From positions 2,966,501 through 3,030,500 of the forward strand of contig NC_088787.1 of assembly GCF_949628265.1 (NCBI RefSeq): a stretch of DNA of 64,000 nt, given 5' to 3'. Under the pieces are notes generated by a model that saw nothing but the letters and a program-made list of their open reading frames with translations, had not been told where the DNA came from and searched no databases. Below are positions 1-9,038 of this stretch, piece by piece. The translations under genes were made by a program, and so were the position numbers. Every line of letters starts with the position of its first letter. The first letter of the stretch is position 1. The stretch comes from Cloeon dipterum (lineage: Eukaryota > Arthropoda > Insecta > Ephemeroptera > Baetidae).

Positions 1-324
1 CAATGTAAACCTTAAACAGCTAAATAAAAGAATTAAAAAAAATTGGATCACAACATTTTCCTTATAAATATTGAAGTGCAATTCTTTTAGATTTTCTTAT
101 ACTCATAGTAATCTTTTGTAAAAAATGAAAATCTTAATAAAATTCCAATACAAAATTTAAAATAATTGTTTTGATCCTAAATTTCCTTTTTTTGAAATTT
201 TTAATTAGCTGGATAAGTGATGTAACTTCAAAATAAATTAGTTAATTCAATGTGAATAAATTAATGAATAAAGGAGAATATATATATTTATATTAATTCA
301 AAATTGTGTATGCTCTTGTTGTAG
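1..324 (+). other. Intron of Yellow-family gene Y1
   Basis: AT-rich sequence ending in a good acceptor (TTGTTGTAG at 316-324) directly before the first visible coding exon of Y1. By comparison with Y2 and Y3, this should be the intron between exon 1 (signal peptide and start of the propeller) and exon 2; exon 1 lies outside the window. Nothing else is recognisable. Confidence 0.7.
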
Positions 325-1764
325 GATTATAGTAAATGTGACTCAATCCAAGCATCAAAAGGGCTGGAAGTTGACATCATTGGGAGGCTATGGGTTCTTG
401 ACGGTGGTCATTTAAATTGTCCCGCAAAACTTTGGATTTTTAACCTCACCAACAACGATGAGGTCGATCATGTGCATCAATTTTCTTCAGACTATGGGCA
501 TCAAATGCACGATCTAGTGCTTGAAGAGACACAAAATGGATGGTTTGCATATATTACGCGCCGGGTAATCGAGAACATCCTTGTGTTTAGCTTGAAAGAG
601 GACAAATCTTGGCTGATGGTTAAGAGTGAAGAAATATGGGTGTCAATAGCGCTTTCTCCTAAGGAAAACCCAAGACAGATCTACCTTGGAAAATACAACT
701 CCAATGATCTGCATTCTATTCCCGTGGCCGATCTTCAGAACGAAAATCGATATTATTTGAATCCAAAAATTATCAGAAAACTGACTGCAGAGCCTTACCG
801 AATGTTGATTGACAATGCTGGGACAGTCTATGCCGCATTTAATGGGAAAAACTATATTTCAACTTGGAAAATTTCAAAGGAACTTCAGGAGCAACGTTCT
901 TATGAGGTAGTTATATTCACATTTCCAAATTATATAATTTATTTTTTTTGCTCTTTTTTATCCTTGTCCTCTCGGACCGGGAAGGGCGCGCACTGCACTA
1001 GCACGAATGCTGAAACCCGGGCTTAACTGAAAATTTGATTTTCATTCGGGACTTTGAAGAGAGTTTTTAATTTTTTTTGCTCAATTCACTCACATTTTAG
1101 TTAGAATTTCTTTATAGAAATATTGTTTTTAGTCATATTACACCTTTTTATGTATATATGTTTTAGGCTGTAAAACTGGGCTCATGGCCGTTTACTTTTG
1201 CCTTGAGCTCGTCTGGGACGCTCTGGATGATGGTGTTTTACGAAAGTGGAGAGCCGAAGTACAGACTACAGAGGGCTGAAGTTAGTGTATTGCCGTATCT
1301 CTACAACACCTCAACAGGTATTTTTTTTTCAAGTTTAACCGCATGCCAGCAAGAACTAAAGCAGAATCCGCAGAATCAAAATTTGATCCCATATTACAAT
1401 TGTTTCAGAAGCTATCACACTGCCCCCAACTCCAACATTAGCCATAGGGAAAGACAAAGAAAATAAAACATGCAACAGCGACGACGCCACACACCAAAGT
1501 CTGCTCATTTTGAACACCATTTTGTCCTGCTGGAACGTTTTCTGCATCTTCTCCATCGCATCCCAAATCTATTGGTTCCGGAAGATGAAGCGCACGCAAG
1601 ACACGATTGCCAAAACCAAGAAAGATCGCGATAAAATGTGCAAAGAGCCTCTTATCAACCGCGAAATTCAACCACGCGACACTTCCGAGCCGATCTACGA
1701 GGAAATCATCGATCCCGTTCCTTCCACATCAATGGACACTACGATCGCTGATGTCCACTTGTAG
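325..1764 (+). CDS. Yellow/MRJP-family membrane protein Y1 (5' end outside window)
   Basis: Yellow proteins are six-bladed propellers, usually secreted and tied to cuticle pigment, development or royal jelly. Exons seen: 325-906, 1167-1317 and 1409-1764, joined in phases 0 and 1, giving 362 residues without exon 1. Family landmarks are GRLWVLDGGHLNC, the block PAKLWIFNL and, in the next exon, SWPFTFAL. Unlike typical Yellows it continues past the propeller into a threonine/proline linker, a hydrophobic helix (LLILNTILSCWNVFCIFSIA, about 1498-1566) stopped by basic residues, and a cytoplasmic tail containing EPIYEEIIDP. YEEI is the classic optimal ligand for Src-type SH2 domains. Its 3' neighbour is a minus-strand gene. 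A SINE tail lies in its second visible intron. Family assignment is firm; membrane topology is inferred from hydrophobicity and shared structure with Y2, Y3, Y5 and Y6. Confidence 0.9.
951..1026 (-). mobile_element. SINE 3' fragment in Y1 intron
   Basis: Read on the minus strand, this segment (GGTTTCAGCATTCGTGC, then CCCTTCCCGGTCC, then GGATAAAAA) matches the 3' part of the longer element at 8440-8755, with a short internal expansion. It lies inside an intron of Y1. It has no 5S-like head and looks 5'-truncated, as is usual for retroposed SINEs. Confidence 0.6.
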
Positions 1765-1859
1765 TTATTTAATTAAAATTTGTAGCCCTAAAATAAAAAA
1801 AATAATCTAAAAGTTATCATGAGCCTCATCATTTAGAAAGCGGAAATGATAATAATATT

Positions 1860-2135
1860 ATTAAATTCTGATTGGCCGCTGGACTGTCTTCTGATTGGCC
1901 TCCATTATTTCGACGCCATATTGAATTCTGACCGTCGGGAACCAACACAGGCCTCGATGGGTATTTCGACTGCGCAGAAGGTTTTAATTAGGGTCACGCA
2001 TGCGCAGTAATGAGTTACAGTCTCTCTGTGAGATCAAGAAGCGATCTGAACATACTGCGCATGCTTAAGATGGGCACAAGTTCACTGCGCAGCTTCAACA
2101 CAGATCGCAACACGGTCCACTGGTGTGTTTCAAAA
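1860..2135. repeat. Dispersed repeat R2, copy 1
   Basis: Shares long blocks with 11945-12310: GACGCCATATTGA, GACTGCGCAGAAGGTTTTA, CATGCGCAGTAATGAGTT, GAAGCGATCT, CATACTGCGCATGCTTAAGA and CTGCGCAGCTTCAAC. A short third piece is at 24503-24565. Copies 1 and 2 each sit just 3' of a Yellow-family gene (Y1, Y3). No coding potential; probably a non-autonomous DNA element or a remnant of one. Confidence 0.7.
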
Positions 2136-2620
2136 AAATTTATATTTTCACCTAGAGATATTTAATATATTGGCAAGGCATTGCATTTCCTTTATCAGAT
2201 AGGTTTAAAAAAGGGAAATTATATATTTAGAATACACCTTATGATTGGTTTCAAGGTTAAATAAAAGCAGTTACTTCTATTAGCAGTAAGATTTTAATAT
2301 AACTGTAAAATTGAATGTTTCTAAAACCGCGTTAGTGTATATAAGAAGTGCAGGTATCAGCCAATGCCAATTGTCCCTCGTCACTTTCTAACTGGGATGA
2401 TCACACAGGGTTTCTCGTCAAACCTTAAACCTATCAAGTTGGGTCCGTTTCCACCCCAAATGCTGCAACTTGATGCGGCAGCATTTGCGGTATTTTTACC
2501 GCCTTTATGTGGATTCCGTCGTGGGGGTGGTGGCGGAGGTTAAGATCGTTGGTTGGGTGAAGGTGAAGTCGCTGGACGTTAATATTAGTTGAATCCACCC
2601 CCATTTCCCTGGGGTGAACA
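2136..2620. other. Spacer between Y1 and the Pro/Gln-rich gene
   Basis: AT-rich, then moderately GC-rich sequence directly downstream (on the minus strand) of the stop codon of the Pro/Gln-rich gene; part of it is likely that gene's 3' untranslated region. No further gene seen. Confidence 0.5.
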
Positions 2621-5054
2621 CTACTGTGGAACGTGAGGTGGATACGGTGGTAGACCCTGCGGTGGGAACTGACTTGAAGGAACCAGCAGGACAATTTGTG
2701 GCGCACCCTGAGGTGGGAACTGAGCTGGAGGAACCTGCGGTGCAAACTGTGGTGGACCCTGAGGTGGGAACAGAGTTGGAGGATTCTGCGGTTTTAACTG
2801 TGGTGGACCCTGAGGTGGGAACAGAGTCAGAGGATTCTGCGGTTTTAACTGTGGTGGACCCTGAAGTGGAAACTGTGGCGGGAACTGTTGATTCAGGTTA
2901 GGTTGACTCATAGGAGGTGTACATTGGTTGAAACCGCCTTCTCCTCCTCCTATTGGGCCGTTTCCCAAGCCACCCTGGGACATCAGAGGTGGTTGATGTT
3001 GTTGAAAACCTTGACCTTGACCGCAGCCACCCTGGGGTGGATGCGGTGGTTGTGGTGGCCTTATCTGGGGATTGCCCTTTGGATGCCCATGCTGCTGCGG
3101 CTGTGTCCCTCCGGCGTATATAGAACCCTGCTGAGGGTCATGCTGAATCAGCAACTGTCTCCATTGTTGAGCTACAAATAAAATATTTGAAGACCAAAAA
3201 GCATAAATTCACATGTCGTAAATAAAATCTCGAAATTAATGTTGGAACACTGTTACGCACAATTATTTGTGAACTGTGGTGCACCCTGAGGAGGAAACTG
3301 CGGTGCACACTGTGGCGGACCCTGAGGTGGGAACAGAGTTAGAGGAACCTGCAGTGTCATCTGTGGTAGACCCTGAGGTGGTAACTGCGGCGGAAACTGT
3401 TGATTAGGGTTAGGTTGAGCCCTAGAAGGTGTGTTCTGGTTGATGCCTCCTCCTCCTCCTCGACCTGGACCGCAGCCACCCTGGGGTGGATGCGGTGGTT
3501 GTGGTGGCCTTATCTGGGGACTGCCCATTGGATGCCCATGCTGTTGCGGCTGTGTTCCTCCGTATATAGAACCCTGCTGAGGGTTATGCTGAATCTGCAA
3601 GTGACTCCATTGTTGAGCTACAAATAAAATATTTTAATGGATGAATTCATATACCAGTTCTAGTAGAAACAGTTAAGACCAAAGCATAATTTCACATATG
3701 TTGTGGAGAACATCAAATCTCGAAATTAATGTTGGCAACACTGTTACGTACAATTATTTGTAAACTGTGGCGGACCCTGAGGTGGAAAATGCGGCGGAAA
3801 CTGTTGATTAGGGTTAGATTGAACGCAACCACCCTGGGGTGGATGTGGTGGCCTTATCTGGGGATTGCCCTTTGGATACCCATGCTGCTGCGGCTGTGTT
3901 CCTCCGGAGTATATAGAACCTTGCTGAGGGTCATACTGAATCGGCAACTGAATCCATTGTTGGGCTACAAATAAAATATTTTAATGGGTTCTAGCGGGAA
4001 TAAGAGTAAAGACCAAAACATAATAATCACAAGTTGTACAGAAAATCAAAACTCAAATTTAATGTTGGCAACACAGTTGCGCACAACTATATGTGGTAAG
4101 AATTTGTATTACTTATCGGTCCTTTAATATTCAGTCATGCGGATTAGTCACATGCTTTACAGATTTAAGCAGATGTCTCGAATATCGCCTGCTCCAGCTG
4201 TAGCTTTCTTTCCAGACACTTTCGATCGGGGGAATTTCTCAGTTCTTTTATTTCCCACGGTCATACGCTTGCAGCAGCCACCTTTTCCCCCACTATCACC
4301 TAATATATGTTCAACTCGCTAGCGAGCGGGGTGGAGGTTATTGTAACCTAGGCCGTTGCGTTGTACAGGTGATAAGAGGGGAAAGGTAGCTGCTGCAAGC
4401 GTATGACCGTGGGAAATAAAAGAACCGAGCTCTCATCGTTAGACACCAATTAAGACGCGGATGGCTTCAGGAATTTTGATACAGAGCCGCTAGTAAAGAT
4501 TGAGAATATGACATCCATATCTGGGAGCAATTTTTAAAAATAGTTCCTGTAAAATTTTCTGCATTCTTCGTCCCGGAATTACTAGAAAAATTCTAGAATT
4601 TCACTGGAGAGACTTAATGAAATTATAAGTAGCTTTTGTATTTTTCGGTGTTTTCTTTCTTTGTAATAAAGCTTTTGAAAAATAAAACTCAAAGCCAAAG
4701 GAAGGTTTAAAATCTCTCGTTCGCATCTCTCAATTTAATGAATTAAAAGGAATTATGTACCTTGTGCAGGAGTATAGCCATCAGATCCTTGTTGAGGGTT
4801 TCCGCCCCTGTAACCCTGAGGAGGGTTGCCATTGTAACCCTGCTGACCTTGCTGGAATTGTCCGGGATATTGGTTTTGCGGCTGGTTGGGATCGACGTAA
4901 CCTTGAACCTGACCATTGGGATACCGATTGTGGTGCATGCTGCAGTCGCTAAGCAAGAAAACGCGTGACTTCAACCCCGAAACTGGTCTACTTGAGGACT
5001 GACTCGTTGACTGTACGTGGACGCGATCCCACCTGAAGCAGAACTGTATACAGG
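2621..5054 (-). CDS. Pro/Gln/Gly-rich repeat protein with triplicated exons
   Basis: Not recognised as a known family. Minus-strand exons read 4948-4761, 3964-3752, 3619-3257 and 3171-2621 (stop at 2623-2621). All internal joins are phase 1 and every exon is bounded by AG and GT; a further 5' exon near 5054-4975 is in the right phase but has a weak donor. Three exons are copies of one another: each starts QQW followed by a short variable stretch, then IQ, then QQGSIY, then GGTQPQQHG, and runs into proline-rich repeats of the type PPQGPPQ. The exon at 4948-4761 is Gln/Gly/Asn/Tyr-rich (QGYNGNPPQGYRGG). Composition suggests an extracellular structural, adhesive or mucin-like protein; a signal-peptide exon was not found. 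The opposite strand is also open, but splice signals and conserved starts support the minus strand. Confidence 0.6.
4239..4428. mobile_element. Short fold-back MITE in an intron
   Basis: About 60-bp imperfect terminal inverted repeats: the left end reads TTATTTCCCACGGTCATACG and the right end contains its reverse complement at about 4400-4420. The middle has no coding capacity. It sits in the long intron of the Pro/Gln-rich gene. Superfamily not determined; no clear target duplication seen. Confidence 0.65.
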
Positions 5055-6118
5055 TACCAGCTGATAGGGATGCTTAATATTTGGTAGGAGTGTAATGTAA
5101 GGAGTATGGGAAATATTAATGTGATACTTAGAAATTATGAAGTTTTCCAGTTTATAATTGAAAGATGTGTTTATTTTGGTGCATTCTAATTGTTCAGAAG
5201 GTTTTTTAATGCAAATCAATATTCATCTTCTGTAATATATCTTAAGTTCTATTCCTGAATTTCAGCTCCTCGTCGTACTCCCTTTAGCGGGAAGAGGGGA
5301 TCAGGGAAAGCAACCAATAAGCTGGTTTCCCCTCTCCCCTGATATTTAGGACATTATATCAAGAACGATATATCAAATTTGATATGCCCAACCCTTTTTC
5401 CTGCTAAATTTTAGTTTTTGGTTTGGTTGAAAATAAAAGTAATGTGCCTTGGAGAATTTTTGCCGTTTCCTGAAGCATATTTAACCGTTATTAACAACGC
5501 GAACCCATGGGCTTGTTAATTTGTATTTAAATTCTTTGAACCCTTCTTTGATTTTTTTAACGTTACGTTTATTATTTGATGATGGGGATTGTATTTTATT
5601 TATGAATTTGATGCAATATATTTCATAACATTAAAAATACGGTAACTTCCAGCCACTGGCCAAAACTACGTTGACCTTATTAGCTAATATGTGTACAAAA
5701 AATATTATTTCGGGACATAATTATAACCAAAATAAAACCCTCCACCTGTGCAGTATTGGTATAGGTAATCCTAATTATCAATTATTTGGTTTTTCTTGGC
5801 TCCAGCATAACTTTCTTTTTCTTCCGCTGACGTAAGAAATCCTTGAATATTTAATCTTTCTCATACCATATGGATTATAAGAGCGGATGTAGATTATTAA
5901 TGCGAAATATCCGTGTAAAAGTCCTGTTGAAAGAAATTTATTTGAGCCAAAGTAACGGGCTTTGTATGATGTGCTGGTGCACTCTGTACTGCTTTACCTG
6001 ATTCTCAGAACAGGCCAGTAAAAGCTTAGCTTTGAATAGATCACATATTATTAGTCGTTTGTTGATTAATTTTTATCGATTCAATTTCCAATTTTCCAGC
6101 TGCAGCACCTCTTCAATC
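5055..6118. other. Intergenic spacer upstream of Y2
   Basis: AT-rich. Contains one small inverted repeat near 5290-5345 (an AGAGGGGATCAGGG arm and its near complement) and the presumed promoter and 5' leader of Y2 just before 6119. No other gene seen. Confidence 0.5.
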
Positions 6119-7747
6119 ATGACTCCATTATCCTTTCTGACCATCCTCCTAGTGCCAGGACTCTCTGCGGCTTCGAGCCATGATTTCACCACCATATACG
6201 AGTGGAGCAACTTAGTTTTAAAGTTGCCCTCTGATACAAGCCTGGTAGATGGAGAGTACAACCCAAGAAATAAACCATTATATATGGCAGTGTTTCGCGG
6301 AAGGGTGTTTGTCAGCTACTCTCGATACAATGGAATTCCTGTGACCCTTGCTTGGTTTCCAACGACTTCCGAGTCTTCTACGCCTCCACAACTCAACCCA
6401 TTTCCCTCGTGGCAAGCGCAGGTAAATAAAATTCTCAGTAAAAAGTTTAAATCTCGCCTGAAGCTATCTATAACACACTATTTACATACATTTCATCGTA
6501 ACACAGAAAAGAAGTGATTGCAAGGCCGCCTTATATAGCATCAGGGGCTTGGACATTGATATCTACGGTCGCCTCTGGGCTGTTGATGATGGAAGTGACG
6601 TCTGCAAACCAAAGTTGTGGATATTTGACCTCAATCACAAAGATTCGCTCAAAGTTAAACACGAGTTCCTTCCTGAAGTTGTTTCCTCAGAACGGTTCCT
6701 GCTTGACCTTGTTGTGGACGTAACGCCGGAAGACACTTTCGCGTACATTGCTGACTCATATGAGCAATCAACACACATCATCGCATACAGTCTCAACAAA
6801 GATAAGTCCTGGCGCGTGGAAACTGGAGCCAGTCGCATCGAAACTCTCGCCATTTCACATTCCAACATTTACGTTGGTGGACTGCACTCCAACAACCTGC
6901 ATGCGGTTCGACTGTGTGAAATCAGAGCGGAAATTAAAAAACCGAAAACGTCTTTCATTGGTAAATTTTCATATGAAACTAGAAGAATGGTTTTGGACCT
7001 AAACGGGAGGTTGTATTTCGACCTTCCTTACGAAAGGTCCATAAAATCATGGGATACCAACGTTGCCAGCTTCAAAGAAGAGAAATTTTTCAAGGTATAT
7101 GTCTTAATTTTCAGATATGAAAAGGACTAAGATAATAAAATACACTCGGACTTTGTTTCTAGGACACAAGGTTGGCCGAATACTATCCATTTATATTTTC
7201 CCTTGACGAATTCAACAATCTTTGGATAATAACAATGTCCGACAAAGAACCAAAATACAAGTTAATGAAATATGCAGTCAGTCGCACAAAATCAGAGACC
7301 TGTACCTGCAACTACACAATAAGTACTGCAACAACCAGCACGACGACCACTGAGCACCAGCCCGACATTTCCGCGTTTGACTGCGGTCTCAATTTCACTG
7401 AAAGTGGAATTTTTGCACGGTTGGATCGCCACCAAACTGATACTTTGATCATTTCCTTGATGTGCTCGAACGGAGTCACCTTCTTAATAATGGCTCTAAT
7501 CATTTTGTTCCTTGGTCTGAAATTTAGAAGAATGCAAAATTCCATCGACCAGATAAATAAGGAGGGCGAAGAAATGTCCCAATTTCCTCGTGATGATGAT
7601 GAGTCGGACACGTACGATGATGTTGGACCACCTGAGCCTTTGGCCGAGAACCAGGACGATAATGAACCGATTTATGAGCGATGCGAAAGTGAGTCAGAAT
7701 TGTACGCGGAAATTGTTCCACAACCAGGACATAATTACTTTGTTTAA
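6119..7747 (+). CDS. Yellow/MRJP-family membrane protein Y2
   Basis: Complete gene of three exons, 6119-6421, 6507-7094 and 7163-7747, all joined in phase 0, encoding 491 residues. The start MTPLSFLTILLVPGLSA is a signal peptide; FTTIYEWSNL, GRLWAVDDG and KLWIFDL are Yellow-family landmarks. After the propeller comes a Thr-rich linker, a transmembrane helix at about residues 391-418 (SLMCSNGVTFLIMALIILFL) and an acidic cytoplasmic tail of about 70 residues. The tail holds tyrosines in TYDDV, EPIYERC and LYAEIV; the last two are spaced like a half-canonical ITAM. Compared with Y1, Y3, Y5 and Y6, the intron before the linker is missing, so the last two exons are fused (intron loss). Likely a single-pass surface protein; function unknown. 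Confidence 0.93.
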
Positions 7748-8439
7748 CACGTTACGTATAATCTCAATATTTATATGAATATAGCAGAGCCTTATTATCT
7801 TATATTTGTTTAAAATTTGTGTGCTTATGTCAAATTAAAAAAAATAAATAGCTTGATATATTGTATTTTAGCTTATGCTTTAGTGATGTTCAATAAATTT
7901 AGCACAAAATATTCAACCCATTATAGATTTTAATTAAAAACCGCCCATACCTAAAACAGTTATAGTTTGAGTAAAATTTTTATTAGTAATGAAAATAGCA
8001 TATTTTAAATTACGAAATAATTAATTTCTGTAATAGAGCCCACTTGAAAAACGTGAACAATTAAATCATTTTGTTGAATGTAATCTGATTTTGTGGTTAT
8101 GTGTTTTTACGTCTAGAATTTATCGTTAAGTTTGCGTTCAACCTCAGAGATTGCCATATGCCGGATGTGCGACTTAAAAATTAGTACGCAGTTGCAGCTT
8201 GATCGGTTATTAGAACCATATATGGTCAAAACTCAGATTCAAAACGACAAGCAATAAACAATTTATTTCCTACCAATCACAGTCTACAAAACAAGACCAT
8301 ATTCAGAGGCAATCACTATTAAGTAGCGAGTTAAATTATATAGAAGGGTGTTGATAATAGCAAAAGTTTCTTGAACATGCAGTCACGTGACCAATAGCCT
8401 CTCGCCCTATAGGATCTTTCTCTTGTATTCTTCCTCGCA
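7748..8439. other. Spacer downstream of Y2
   Basis: AT-rich 3' flank of Y2, with an AATAAA-like signal near 7847. No gene or clear repeat seen until the SINE. Confidence 0.5.
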
Positions 8440-8755
8440 TTTTTTGCTTTTTATCCCTGTCCAAGGACCGGGAAGGGCACGAATGCTGAAACCCTGGTCC
8501 CAATAACACCGCGAACGGATAACCAGGCCGCAAAGGGACCCAGCCCACTCAAGGGCCCCTTGCTTCCGCACTGAGGACTGCATTGAAACGCTAGACATTC
8601 GTCCCGTGAAGCCAAATCACGCATGCTGGAAAGGTGCAAAGCAGCAAGTAGCGAGTAGGCCTGGAGCTATGCAGCCGGCAGCCAGGTGGTCACCCATCCA
8701 CCTACTGACCTTCGATGATCTAACGAGAACCAATGTATCCGCAGCATGCTACACC
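8440..8755 (-). mobile_element. 5S rRNA-derived SINE (SINE3-like)
   Basis: On the minus strand the 5' end (about 8755-8660) resembles 5S rRNA: GATACATTGGTTCTCGTTAG, then GATCATCGAA, then GGATGGGTGACCACCTGG, with a short internal deletion where 5S would continue AAGCAGCGTCGGGCG. This includes the region of the 5S internal promoter boxes. It runs into about 200 bp of unrelated body and ends GGTCCTTGGACAGGGATAAA. The 3' end is shared with the fragment at 951-1026, which shows that head and tail belong to a dispersed element and not to a plain 5S pseudogene. Confidence 0.65.
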
Positions 8756-9038
8756 CTAGAACACATTAAAAAACTGTAGTAACCTCTTTAACAGATTTAT
8801 TCAGAGTTTTGCTAGGGTGCTATCGATTAAGGAAAAAATGACGATATTTTTTGTGCAGCATGTACGACTATTTTTTATGTTTTCTTCAAGCTGAAGGAGC
8901 ATGACTCATTTCCACTCCATTACTGATTTTTCCCTCTGCTAGTTTATTTTCAAATTATGTTATCTACTACAATTTTTACTAATTTTCCTTGTTTGTTTGA
9001 AATATGATTAGTGAGAAGCAGTCACTCTAACCGGGGCC
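8756..9038. other. Upstream region of Y3
   Basis: AT-rich sequence ending at the start codon of Y3. Presumed promoter and leader; no specific element identified. Confidence 0.4.

Noticed and set aside
2614-2901. Plus-strand open frame with repeated VVDPEVGTE units
   Set aside because: It is the complement of the Pro/Gln-rich exon. The three copied exons have aligned splice sites and conserved starts only on the minus strand.
8660-8755. A functional 5S rRNA gene
   Set aside because: Only part of 5S is present, with an internal deletion and many changes, and it continues into a body shared with another locus; a SINE explains it better.
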